Assembly (NCBI RefSeq): GCF_012113595.1
Contig: NZ_CP050831.1
Span: forward strand, 1,736,001 to 1,800,000
DNA length: 64,000 nucleotides
Reading direction: 5' to 3'
DNA from: Bacteroides faecium
GTDB taxonomy: Bacteria > Bacteroidota > Bacteroidia > Bacteroidales > Bacteroidaceae
Each line of letters starts with the position of its first letter. The stretch's first letter is position 1. This document shows positions 28,784 to 37,277 of this stretch, piece after piece. Made by a program: the position numbers and the translations under genes. Below the pieces are notes generated by a model, which was not told the DNA's origin, ran no database searches, and worked only from the letters and a program-made list of their open reading frames with translations.

Positions 28784-29986
28784 ATGAAAACAATTCTTAG
28801 CGCATTAGGACTTTCCCTTTTGATCTTTACGAGTTGCGGTGGACAAAAAAAAGTTGAAGTAGACTTTATTCAGGACAACATCGACAACGCAGTGGCACAG
28901 AACACGATTCAAACGGATATTATCGAGAAATCCGGCAAGGTTCTGAATCCGAGAACCATTAACGAAGACGGTAGTATATCTTATATACCTATTGAAGATT
29001 GGTGCTCTGGTTTTTACCCTGGTAGCATGTGGCTGACTTATAACCTGACCGGAGATAAGAAATGGTTGCCGTTGGCTGAAAAATATACGGAAGCTCTTGA
29101 TTCTGTGAAATACCTGAAATGGCATCATGACGTAGGATTTATGATTGGTTGCAGCTATCTGAACGGATACCGTCTGGCCGACAAGAAAGAATATAAGGAT
29201 GTGATTGTCGAAGCAGCCAAATCACTCTCTACACGTTTCCGTCCGAATGCCGGTGTTATACAGTCATGGGATGCCGATAAAGGTTGGCAGGGAACACGTG
29301 GATGGAAGTGTCCGGTGATTATTGATAATATGATGAACCTTGAACTTTTGTTTGAAGCAACAGCTCTGTCCGGTGATTCTACTTTCTATAATATTGCAGT
29401 GAAACATGCAGATACAACTATGGCACACCATTTCCGTCCGGATAACAGTTGTTATCATGTAGTAGACTACGATCCCGAAACCGGTGAAGTGCGCAAGAGA
29501 CAAACTGCACAGGGATATGCTGATGAATCGGCTTGGGCTCGCGGACAAGCTTGGGCTCTTTACGGATATACTACTTGCTATCGCTATACGAAAGACAAGA
29601 AATATCTCGACCAGGCTCAAAAGGTATATAATTTTATCTTTAACAACAAGAATCTGCCGGAAGACCTCGTACCTTACTGGGATTATGATGCACCGAATAT
29701 TCCGAATGAACCTCGTGACGCTTCCGCTGCTGCTTGTACAGCTTCTGCCCTCTACGAATTGGATGGTTATCTGCCGGGCAACCAGTACAAGGAAACTGCT
29801 GATAAGATTATGGTAAGTCTGGGTTCGCCCGCTTATCGTGCGGAGGTGGGTACTAACGGCAATTTTATCCTGATGCACTCGGTGGGCAGTATTCCTCACG
29901 GTCAGGAAATTGATGTTCCTCTGAACTATGCCGACTATTACTTCCTGGAAGCGCTGATGCGCAAAAGAGATCTCGAAAAGAAATAA
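28784..29986 (+). CDS. GH88 unsaturated glucuronyl hydrolase (lipoprotein), copy 2
   Basis: A 400-residue enzyme with the same role as the copy at 25809. The chosen ATG gives lipobox FTSC (Cys18); an in-frame ATG at 28697 would precede the promoter box. The GH88 aspartates are Asp116 (HHDVGF) and Asp181 (PVIIDNMMNLELL). ESAWARGQAWALYGY, EPRDASAAACTAS and HSVGSIPHGQEIDVPL follow. From memory this is the counterpart of BT_3348, which acts on unsaturated chondroitin/hyaluronan disaccharides. The sulfatase and PL8 lyase genes follow on the same strand, a complete cut-desulfate-hydrolyse set. Confidence 0.93.
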   Translation: MKTILSALGLSLLIFTSCGGQKKVEVDFIQDNIDNAVAQNTIQTDIIEKSGKVLNPRTINEDGSISYIPIEDWCSGFYPGSMWLTYNLTGDKKWLPLAEKYTEALDSVKYLKWHHDVGFMIGCSYLNGYRLADKKEYKDVIVEAAKSLSTRFRPNAGVIQSWDADKGWQGTRGWKCPVIIDNMMNLELLFEATALSGDSTFYNIAVKHADTTMAHHFRPDNSCYHVVDYDPETGEVRKRQTAQGYADESAWARGQAWALYGYTTCYRYTKDKKYLDQAQKVYNFIFNNKNLPEDLVPYWDYDAPNIPNEPRDASAAACTASALYELDGYLPGNQYKETADKIMVSLGSPAYRAEVGTNGNFILMHSVGSIPHGQEIDVPLNYADYYFLEALMRKRDLEKK

Positions 29987-30005
29987 ATCTCATTGATATG
30001 TACAG

Positions 30006-30064
30006 TGAACGGTAAATGATGAACATAGGCTTCTGTATATAGCTTGTCCATCGTTCACCGTTCA
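30006..30064 (+). other. Intergenic stem-loop between GH88 and sulfatase genes
   Basis: TGAACGGTAAATGATG (30006-30021) pairs with CATCGTTCACCGTTCA (30049-30064) through about 14 Watson-Crick and two G-T pairs, with a 27-base loop. A short T-rich stretch follows. It could limit read-through or set relative expression. Confidence 0.45.
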
Positions 30065-30113
30065 TTTGTTTATCATCTTTATTATAACCCGTTTATCGTT
30101 AACTTTCATTATC

Positions 30114-31664
30114 ATGAACAAACCTATAAACCTTCTGGTAGGTGGTCTGACTTTGTTTGCAGCACAGGGTTGCAAAGCCCCGAAGCAAGTTGCGGAACAA
30201 GCTGAACATCCGAATATTATCTATGTATTTCCCGACCAATACCGTAACCAGGCAATGGGATTCTGGAGTCAGGACGGATTCCGGGATAAAGTAAATTTTC
30301 AGGGCGATCCTGTTCATACCCCCAATCTGGATGCATTTGCCCGCGAATCCATGGTGTTGTCTTCTGCACAGAGCAACTGCCCGCTGAGTAGTCCTCATCG
30401 TGGAATGTTATTGACCGGCATGTATCCCAACCGGAGCGGCGTGCCTTTGAACTGTAATTCTACGCGTCCCATCAGTTCTTTGCGCGAGGATGCCGAATGT
30501 ATCGGTGATGTGTTCAGTAAAGCTGGTTATGACTGTGCTTATTTCGGAAAACTTCATGCCGATTTTCCGACCCCGAACGACCCGGAACACCCGGGACAAT
30601 ATGTAGAATCCAAACGTCCGGCATGGGATGCCTATACTCCGAAAGAGCGTCGTCACGGATTTAACTACTGGTATTCTTACGGTACGTTTGATGAGCATAA
30701 GAATCCTCACTATTGGGATACGGACGGCAAGAGACACGACCCGAAAGAATGGTCACCTTTGCATGAATCGGGCAAGGTAGTTTCATATTTGAAAAATGAA
30801 GGTAACGTGCGCGATACAAAGAAACCTTTCTTTATAATGGTAGGTATGAACCCGCCTCATAGCCCGTATCGTTCTTTGGACGACTGTGAAGAGCAGGATT
30901 TCAATCTTTACAAGGATAAACCTTTGGATAGCTTGCTGATTCGTCCGAACGTAGACCTGGAGATGAAAAAGGCAGAATCTGCCCGTTACTATTTTGCTTC
31001 TGTGACAGGAGTTGACCGTGCTTTCGGTCAGATCTTGGAGACGTTGAAGGATATGGGACTGGATAAGAATACAGTTGTTATCTTTGCTTCCGATCATGGC
31101 GAAACGATGTGCAGCCAGCGTACCGAAGACCCGAAGAACTCGCCTTACTCAGAATCAATGAATATTCCGTTTATCGTGCGTTTCCCGGGCAAGATCCAAC
31201 CGGGAGTAGATGACTTGCTGCTTTCATCACCGGATATTATGCCTACTGTGTTAGGCTTGTGCGGATTGGGTGATTCTATTCCGGCAGAAGTGCAAGGTCG
31301 TAACTTCGCTCCTCTTTTCTTCGATGAAAAGGCGGAAATTGTCCGCCCGACGGGTGCGCTGTATATCCAGAATCTGGACGGTAAAAAGGATGAAAACGGA
31401 TTGGTGCAGACTTACTTCCCTTCTTCGAGAGGTATCAAGACTGCAAAATATACATTGGCTCTATATATCGACCGCCATACGAAGCAGCTAAAGAAGAGCC
31501 TTCTGTTTGATGACTTGAATGATCCTTATCAGTTGCACAACCTGCCTTTGGAAGAAAATAAGGAAGTCGTGGAGCAACTCTATCGTGAAATGGGAACTAT
31601 GCTGAAGGAAATTAACGACCCTTGGTACGCGGAAAAGATTCTGTCGGACAGAATTCCTTATTAA
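30114..31664 (+). CDS. Sulfatase lipoprotein with atypical SSPHR site
   Basis: A 516-residue formylglycine-type sulfatase. The start at 30114 gives a signal with a Cys20 lipobox (FAAQGC); an ATG at 30066 would add a hydrophobic stretch not needed for export. The N-terminal metal motif is VFPDQYR (Asp41-Gln42) instead of the usual DD. The modification site is S92-S-P-H-R96 in CPLSSPHRGMLLTG, with His where Ser, Thr or Ala is usual. VIFASDHGETM gives the later metal ligands. From memory, BT_3349 in the same position acts as a uronate 2-O-sulfatase on unsaturated chondroitin disaccharides; that specificity is an inference here. Confidence 0.9.
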   Translation: MNKPINLLVGGLTLFAAQGCKAPKQVAEQAEHPNIIYVFPDQYRNQAMGFWSQDGFRDKVNFQGDPVHTPNLDAFARESMVLSSAQSNCPLSSPHRGMLLTGMYPNRSGVPLNCNSTRPISSLREDAECIGDVFSKAGYDCAYFGKLHADFPTPNDPEHPGQYVESKRPAWDAYTPKERRHGFNYWYSYGTFDEHKNPHYWDTDGKRHDPKEWSPLHESGKVVSYLKNEGNVRDTKKPFFIMVGMNPPHSPYRSLDDCEEQDFNLYKDKPLDSLLIRPNVDLEMKKAESARYYFASVTGVDRAFGQILETLKDMGLDKNTVVIFASDHGETMCSQRTEDPKNSPYSESMNIPFIVRFPGKIQPGVDDLLLSSPDIMPTVLGLCGLGDSIPAEVQGRNFAPLFFDEKAEIVRPTGALYIQNLDGKKDENGLVQTYFPSSRGIKTAKYTLALYIDRHTKQLKKSLLFDDLNDPYQLHNLPLEENKEVVEQLYREMGTMLKEINDPWYAEKILSDRIPY

Positions 31665-31704
31665 TCAGTAGCTGGTTACGGCTTGATTACTTAATAATGA
31701 TACA

Positions 31705-34572
31705 ATGAAGAAAGATATTTATTTTATACTGCTGTTTCTGTTTGCAACAGCTTCTTCGGCTTTCGCGCAACTCATAGGATTTGAGGACAGTGAAGTGCCC
31801 GAAACGTTTAAGACTTCCGGGAAAGGGGAACTGAGAGTCTCTTCTCTTTTTTATAAGGAAGGCAAGAGTAGTTTGGAGTGGAGTTTTCAATCCGGTTCAA
31901 CGTTGGATGTACAGGTCACTCCCTTATCATTGGAAGGAAAGCAGGAGAGGCAGTATGGCATAACCTTGTGGATATACAACGAGAAGCCGCAACAGGACTC
32001 TATCCGCTTTGAATTTCTGAATAAGGCGGGAGAGGTGTCTTATTGGTTCTCTTATCGTCTGCAAGCAGCCGGATGGCGGGCTTGCTGGATTTCTTTCGAG
32101 TATATGAAAGGCGACAAGAAAGATAAGGATATAGTTGCTTACAGGCTGGTTGCTCCCAAACGGAAAGGACGTATCTTTCTTGATCGTTTGATTTTTCCGG
32201 AAAAGAAAATGAATCTTCGTACAACGCCGGACCAGCAGTTGCCTGCCAATAATGGGTTGGCTAACCGTGACCTCTGGCATTGGTGCCTGGTGTGGAAGTG
32301 GGAACAATTGTCGTATGACGCTCCGATAGCGTCCAAACTGACTGCCCGACAGGAGAAAGAACTGAAAACCATCGAGCAACGCCTGACAGATTTTCTGGAA
32401 GTGAAGAAAGCCCCCAAAAAGCAAGTTGACGCTGCCTACAAGACTTTTGAAAAGGCGGATATCCGTCCGTCAGCAGCAGGCACAGGGTTTACAGGAACTC
32501 CTATAGTCACTCCCGACGAACAGAACAAGAAGATAGGAGAAATGTCATGGAATGATATTGAAACAATGCTTTCCGGCTTTGCGTACGACGTTTATTGTAA
32601 TCGGGATGAGACGTCAAAGAAAAACTATTTCACGGTGTTCGACTATGCTATTGACCAAGGCTTTGCCTTTGGCAGCGGTATGGGAACCAATCATCACTAC
32701 GGCTATCAGGTACGTAAGATATACACAACAGCGTGGTTGATGCGGGAGGAAATTTATAAACATCCTCATCGGGATGCTTACCTGTCTACGTTACGTTTCT
32801 GGTCTGCTTTGCAGGAAACCCGTCAACCGTGTCCTTTGGAGCGGGATGAGATGCTGGATACCTGGCATACCCTCTTAATGGCGAGATTTATTTCTGCCAT
32901 GATGTTCACAGACCCAAGAGAACAGGCGCAGGCTTTGGGTGGTCTGTCTCGTTGGGTTTCTTCTTCTTTGCACTATTCACCGGGAACAATTGGTGGCATT
33001 AAGATTGATGGCACTACTTTCCATCATGGTGGTTTCTATCCGGCTTATACGACTGGAGTATTGGCTGTGATAGGGCAGTTCATTGCTTTTACAAACAATA
33101 CGGGGTTTGAACTGACAGAAGAAGCCCGTCAACATATAAAATCCGCATTCATCGCCATGCGCAATTACTGCAACCTTTATGAATGGGGGATTGGTATCAG
33201 CGGACGGCATCCTTTCGGTGGAAAAATGGGAAGTGATGATGTGGAAGCATTTGCCAATATAGCTTTGGCTGGTGACTTATCCGGTCAGGGAAACTTGTTC
33301 GACTACGGTCTGGCGGCAGATTATCTGCGATTGGTGCGTGACAGGGATACTCCGAATGCGCGTTTCTTTAAGAAAGAAGGTATCAAGCCTGCGCAGGCTC
33401 CGGAAGGATTCTTTGTTTATAATTATGGTTCGGCAGGTATTTTCCGCCGTGCGGATTGGATGGTGACGTTGAAGGGATATACTACGGATGTCTGGGGAGC
33501 TGAAATCTATACTAAAGATAACCGTTACGGGCGTTACCAAAGTTATGGCTCGGTACAGATTATGGGCAAGGGAAATCCTGTTTCCCGTGCCGGCAGCGGT
33601 TTTGTACAGGAAGGATGGGATTGGAACCGCTTGCCGGGCACAACGACCATTCATTTGCCCTTCGAGTTGCTGGACAGTCCGTTGAAAGGTACTACAATGG
33701 CTCATTCTAAAGAAAACTTCTCAGGCAGCAGTTCTTTGGAAGGTCAGAATGGTATGTTTGCCATGAAGTTAATGGAGCGTAATCTGGAGAACTTTACCCC
33801 TGATTTTGTTGCCCGTAAATCTGTATTCTGCTTTGATAACCGGATGATTTGCCTGGGAACAGGCATAACAAACAGTAACGCGGATTATCCGACGGAAACG
33901 ACCCTTTTCCAGACCAAATACAATGGAATGGATTCTAAAGTAGGAGAGGATAGCTATTGGTTGCATGACGGCTATGATAATTATTATCATGTCGTAGACG
34001 GAACCGTTCGCTCGCAGGTTGCGGAACAGGAATCACGCCATGAAAAGACCCGTGCGGTGACTAAGGGAAAGTTCTCCTCGGCCTGGATTGAGCATGGCAA
34101 AGCTCCGAAGGATGGAACGTATGAATATATGGTGTTGATACAACCCTCTGCTACTGATTTGGATGAAGTGCGTAAAACTCCGGCATATGAGGTCTTGCAA
34201 CGCAATCAGACAGCCCATGTGGTTTATGATAAAAAAACGGGTATTACGGCATACGCCGCTTTTGAAACTTACCAACCCGACGGTGACAAACTGATTTCCG
34301 CTATTCCTGCGGAAACGATGGTAATGTATATGAGGGAATCGGATAAAGGTATCCGTCTGAGTGTATGTGACCCTAATCTGAATATCAAAGAGAAGGCTTA
34401 TACAACGAAGGAACCGAGCCGTCCTATCCGTAAGGAGATACGCCTGAAGGGACACTGGACATTGACGACTCCGATGGATAATGTTCAGTTGGAGCAACAG
34501 GGAGAGAATACTGTATTAACGGTAACCTGCCAACATGGGCAACCTGTTGAAATACTCATGCATAAAAAGTGA
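31705..34572 (+). CDS. PL8 chondroitin-sulfate ABC / hyaluronan lyase
   Basis: A 955-residue secreted lyase that cuts chondroitin sulfate, dermatan sulfate or hyaluronan by beta-elimination. Signal peptide to about residue 21. A jelly-roll Lyase_N domain (about 23-170, starting IGFEDSEVPE) leads into a helical Lyase_catalyt domain (about 190-560) and C-terminal beta-sandwiches. Active-site candidates are His441 and Tyr448 (FHHGGFYPAY), seven apart as in Proteus chondroitinase ABC I, and Arg501 (ISGRHPFGG). NHHYGYQ lies earlier in the cleft. The length fits ABC-type PL8 enzymes (about 950-1000). It is last in the operon and followed by a strong terminator. Confidence 0.92.
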   Translation: MKKDIYFILLFLFATASSAFAQLIGFEDSEVPETFKTSGKGELRVSSLFYKEGKSSLEWSFQSGSTLDVQVTPLSLEGKQERQYGITLWIYNEKPQQDSIRFEFLNKAGEVSYWFSYRLQAAGWRACWISFEYMKGDKKDKDIVAYRLVAPKRKGRIFLDRLIFPEKKMNLRTTPDQQLPANNGLANRDLWHWCLVWKWEQLSYDAPIASKLTARQEKELKTIEQRLTDFLEVKKAPKKQVDAAYKTFEKADIRPSAAGTGFTGTPIVTPDEQNKKIGEMSWNDIETMLSGFAYDVYCNRDETSKKNYFTVFDYAIDQGFAFGSGMGTNHHYGYQVRKIYTTAWLMREEIYKHPHRDAYLSTLRFWSALQETRQPCPLERDEMLDTWHTLLMARFISAMMFTDPREQAQALGGLSRWVSSSLHYSPGTIGGIKIDGTTFHHGGFYPAYTTGVLAVIGQFIAFTNNTGFELTEEARQHIKSAFIAMRNYCNLYEWGIGISGRHPFGGKMGSDDVEAFANIALAGDLSGQGNLFDYGLAADYLRLVRDRDTPNARFFKKEGIKPAQAPEGFFVYNYGSAGIFRRADWMVTLKGYTTDVWGAEIYTKDNRYGRYQSYGSVQIMGKGNPVSRAGSGFVQEGWDWNRLPGTTTIHLPFELLDSPLKGTTMAHSKENFSGSSSLEGQNGMFAMKLMERNLENFTPDFVARKSVFCFDNRMICLGTGITNSNADYPTETTLFQTKYNGMDSKVGEDSYWLHDGYDNYYHVVDGTVRSQVAEQESRHEKTRAVTKGKFSSAWIEHGKAPKDGTYEYMVLIQPSATDLDEVRKTPAYEVLQRNQTAHVVYDKKTGITAYAAFETYQPDGDKLISAIPAETMVMYMRESDKGIRLSVCDPNLNIKEKAYTTKEPSRPIRKEIRLKGHWTLTTPMDNVQLEQQGENTVLTVTCQHGQPVEILMHKK

Positions 34573-34631
34573 TTAGTGAATATAAAAGAGAACTTATTAA
34601 AAAGGGTATTAGTTTACTGTATGTTTCTATG

Positions 34632-34677
34632 AAAAAAGAGAAGACCGGTTCGTGGTGAGCCGGTCTTCTTTATTTTT
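34632..34677. terminator. Bidirectional terminator between PL8 gene and cysS
   Basis: GAAGACCGG (34640-34648) pairs with CCGGTCTTC (34660-34668), flanked by an A-run upstream and TTTATTTTT downstream. This gives U-tracts for transcripts from both sides. Confidence 0.85.
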
Positions 34678-34709
34678 AGTTTGTACTGTGAGGTGCGTTG
34701 TTTCTCATT

Positions 34710-36191
34710 CTATTTATTCAATCTCCACTCGAAACCGTCCTTTGTATCTTTTACCTCGAATCCGAGCGCAGTCAATGTATTACGGATTTCATCGGAAGTA
34801 GCCCAGTCTTTATTGGCTTTTGCTTTCATACGTTGTTCCAGCAACATATCTACTACTTTGCCGTAAGCTTCTTCGCGTCCGTCGGAAGAACCTTTTTCCT
34901 CTTTCAGTCCCATGATGTCGAAACTGAACAGGTGGAATGTTTCTTTCAGCTCTTTCAAGTCTTCAGCGGAAATAGTAGCATTTCCGGCGATGATATTGTT
35001 AATGATACGGGCACCTTCAAAAAGTTGTGCGATGACAATAGGAGTATTCAGGTCATCATTCATTGCCTCGTAGCATTTGGCACGCAGTTCTTTTACATTG
35101 ATACCTTCTGAAGTTGCTACTGAAGGAGTTATCTTTTCCAATGCGTCAATGGCTTCCATCAGGCGTTGCAAGCCCTTTTCCGATGCTTGCAGCGCTTCAT
35201 TGCTGAAATCGACCGTACTGCGGTAATGTGCTTGCAGGATGAAGAAACGGATAGTCATCGGAGTATAGGCTTGTGCCAATAACTTATGAGTACCGTTGAA
35301 GAACTCGTCCAGCGTAATGAAATTGCCAAGTGATTTGCCCATCTTCGTTCCGTTGATGGTAATCATATTGTTGTGCATCCAGTAGTGAACCATATCGTCG
35401 CCTTGCGAAGCTACCGACTGTGCGATTTCACATTCGTGGTGCGGGAAAATCAAGTCCATTCCACCACCGTGAATGTCGAAATGCTCGCCGAGATACTTAC
35501 GTCCCATAGCGGTACATTCGGCATGCCATCCGGGGAAACCGTCACTCCAGGGAGACGGCCAGCGCATGATATGTTCCGGTTGTGCCTTTTTCCAGAGGGC
35601 AAAGTCGGCAGGATTGTGCTTTTCGCTTTGTCCGTCGAGGTCGCGGGTGGTATTCAATACGTCATCCAGATTGCGTCCGGACAATTTTCCGTAGTGATAG
35701 TCTTTATTGTATTTGGCAACATCGAAGTAGACGGAACCTTCGCTTTCGTAAGCGTATCCGGCATCCAGAATCTTCTGTACCAGTTGGATTTGTTCGATGA
35801 TATGGCCCGAAGCATGCGGCTCGATGCTGGGGGAAAGCACGTTGAGTGCTTCCATTGCTTTGTGGTAGCGGTTCAGGTAATACTGAACTACTTCCATCGG
35901 TTCCAGTTCTTCCAGGCGGGCTTTCTTGGCGATTTTATCTTCTCCTTCGTCGGCATCATGTTCCAAATGACCTACGTCGGTAATATTGCGTACATAACGT
36001 ACTTTATATCCTAGATGGGTGAGATAGCGGAAGAGTACGTCGAATGTAATGGACGGACGGGCATGTCCCAAATGAGCATCACCGTAAACAGTCGGTCCGC
36101 ACACATACATACCTACATGAGGTGCGTGGAGCGGTACGAATAACTCTTTCTTTCTATCTAACGTGTTGTAAATGGTAAGTTGATGTTCCAT
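34710..36191 (-). CDS. cysS: Cysteinyl-tRNA synthetase
   Basis: Class I aminoacyl-tRNA synthetase of 493 residues that charges tRNA-Cys in the cytoplasm. The zinc-binding Cys31 is in YVCGPTVYGD. The HIGH signature is H40-L-G-H43, and the KMSKS loop appears as KMGKSLGNF. Further family motifs are the zinc-site GWHAECTAM and HIHGGG-like FDIHGGGMDLIFPHHECE. The C-terminal DALR-type helical domain is present. The length and start are normal. It is transcribed alone from a TAACTTTG box at 36221-36228 with a short leader. Confidence 0.97.
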   Translation of the reverse strand: MEHQLTIYNTLDRKKELFVPLHAPHVGMYVCGPTVYGDAHLGHARPSITFDVLFRYLTHLGYKVRYVRNITDVGHLEHDADEGEDKIAKKARLEELEPMEVVQYYLNRYHKAMEALNVLSPSIEPHASGHIIEQIQLVQKILDAGYAYESEGSVYFDVAKYNKDYHYGKLSGRNLDDVLNTTRDLDGQSEKHNPADFALWKKAQPEHIMRWPSPWSDGFPGWHAECTAMGRKYLGEHFDIHGGGMDLIFPHHECEIAQSVASQGDDMVHYWMHNNMITINGTKMGKSLGNFITLDEFFNGTHKLLAQAYTPMTIRFFILQAHYRSTVDFSNEALQASEKGLQRLMEAIDALEKITPSVATSEGINVKELRAKCYEAMNDDLNTPIVIAQLFEGARIINNIIAGNATISAEDLKELKETFHLFSFDIMGLKEEKGSSDGREEAYGKVVDMLLEQRMKAKANKDWATSDEIRNTLTALGFEVKDTKDGFEWRLNK

Positions 36192-36220
36192 AACATTTTA
36201 TATTTGTTCTATTGGAACCG

Positions 36221-36228
36221 CAAAGTTA
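36221..36228 (-). promoter_or_regulatory. -7 promoter box for cysS
   Basis: Minus strand reads TAACTTTG, an exact TAnnTTTG match about 30 bases before the cysS start. No clear -33 TTG. Confidence 0.5.
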
Positions 36229-36307
36229 GTATAAAATCTGAATATGCGCCCTATCTTTAATAGGTTCATTTCTAGTTTCAATTTATTTTCTCTTATTGGA
36301 ACGAAGT

Positions 36308-36393
36308 GTTTCTCGGTGTGAAACGGTTGGTTTCTCACCGAGAAACACTTCGTTTCACACCGGGAAACAAAAAGTTTCAAAGCGGGTTGAAAC
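36308..36393. repeat. 22-bp-period palindromic repeat array, locus B
   Basis: Units start at 36308, 36330, 36352 and 36374, exactly 22 bases apart. They are GTTTCTCGGTGTGAAAC, GTTTCTCACCGAGAAAC, GTTTCACACCGGGAAAC and a last 20-base variant GTTTCAAAGCGGGTTGAAAC. Spacers are GGTTG, ACTTC and AAAAA. A degenerate unit may begin at 36286 in the same register. The last unit reaches the 3' end of the HAD phosphatase gene: its final base touches the stop codon. It is the same family as 5555-5615. Confidence 0.82.
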
Positions 36394-37208
36394 TAAAGTT
36401 CCGCAGGCAGAAATTTATTGATTGCTTCGGCTACGCCGTCTTCTTCATTGCTTAGAGTGATATAATCCGCCGCTTTCTTCACCGGTTCTTGTGCATTTCC
36501 CATGGCAATGCCTAGTCCGGCAAATTTTATCATCGACAAATCGTTGTAACCATCGCCTATTGCTATGACTTCTTCGCGTTCTACTCCTGTCTCCTTTAAT
36601 AAAACGGCAAGAGACAGAGCTTTGTCAATTCCCTGCGGGACTAGTTCGAGAAAATAGGGCTCAGAGCGGAATACATTAATACGTCCTTGCAACCGGAGAG
36701 AGAGTTCGGCTTCCAGGGGGATGAGCTTGTCGGCATCTCCCACAATCAGGCATTTGGCTACGGGAAGCGTGATGTCCGTCAAGAAGTCGTTTGTTTCCCG
36801 GACTGCCATTTTATTCAGGAAAGCTTCTTTTTGTACATACAGGTCTTGGGAGTTCTCGGTTACAATCTCTGCTCCGTCGTAAGTTAATATGCTTAGATGG
36901 TGAGTGCGCGCACACTCATAAAGTACAGGAACTACATCATTCGGAAGTACATTCTCGTAAATCATTTCCTGTGTTTCCCAATTGATGATTTCCCCGCCGT
37001 TGTAGGACAGGATGAATCCGCCGAATTCATTCATGCGCAATTCGTTGGCCAGCGGTACAATACCATAAGTCGGTCGTCCGGAAGCCAGTACCAGGCGGAT
37101 ACCTTGTTCTTGTACACGTATCAGTGTTTCCCTGTTGCGGGGAGTGATTACTTTTTTAGAGTTGGTAAGTGTGCCGTCAAGGTCGAGCACGATAAGTTTG
37201 TATTTCAT
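36393..37208 (-). CDS. Cof-type HAD-IIB sugar phosphatase
   Basis: A 271-residue cytoplasmic haloacid-dehalogenase phosphatase of the Cof/YbiV group, usually acting on sugar phosphates or flavin/PLP-type phosphates. Motif I is DLDGTLTNSKK with Asp9 and Asp11. Motif II lies in LVLASGRPTYG. The C2B cap runs about 85-190, and motif IV is IAIGDGYNDLSMI followed by GLGIAMGNA. The promoter is well defined at 37227-37256 and the leader is about 12 bases. The true substrate cannot be told, as such enzymes are promiscuous. Confidence 0.92.
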   Translation of the reverse strand: MKYKLIVLDLDGTLTNSKKVITPRNRETLIRVQEQGIRLVLASGRPTYGIVPLANELRMNEFGGFILSYNGGEIINWETQEMIYENVLPNDVVPVLYECARTHHLSILTYDGAEIVTENSQDLYVQKEAFLNKMAVRETNDFLTDITLPVAKCLIVGDADKLIPLEAELSLRLQGRINVFRSEPYFLELVPQGIDKALSLAVLLKETGVEREEVIAIGDGYNDLSMIKFAGLGIAMGNAQEPVKKAADYITLSNEEDGVAEAINKFLPAEL

Positions 37209-37226
37209 GCAGTGTCATTTTGTGTG

Positions 37227-37256
37227 CAAAGATAGAGTAAAAAAGTATTTTAGCAA
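37227..37256 (-). promoter_or_regulatory. Promoter of the HAD phosphatase gene
   Basis: On the minus strand TTG (37256-37254), a 19-base gap, then TATCTTTG (37234-37227). Both elements and their spacing are ideal for a Bacteroides primary-sigma promoter. Confidence 0.72.
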
Positions 37257-37277
37257 GATTTCAGGGGAAGTAAGCTG

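Noticed and set aside
29264..29899. A 211-codon open frame on the minus strand
   Set aside because: It is antisense to the second GH88 gene, which has both catalytic aspartates; no independent support.
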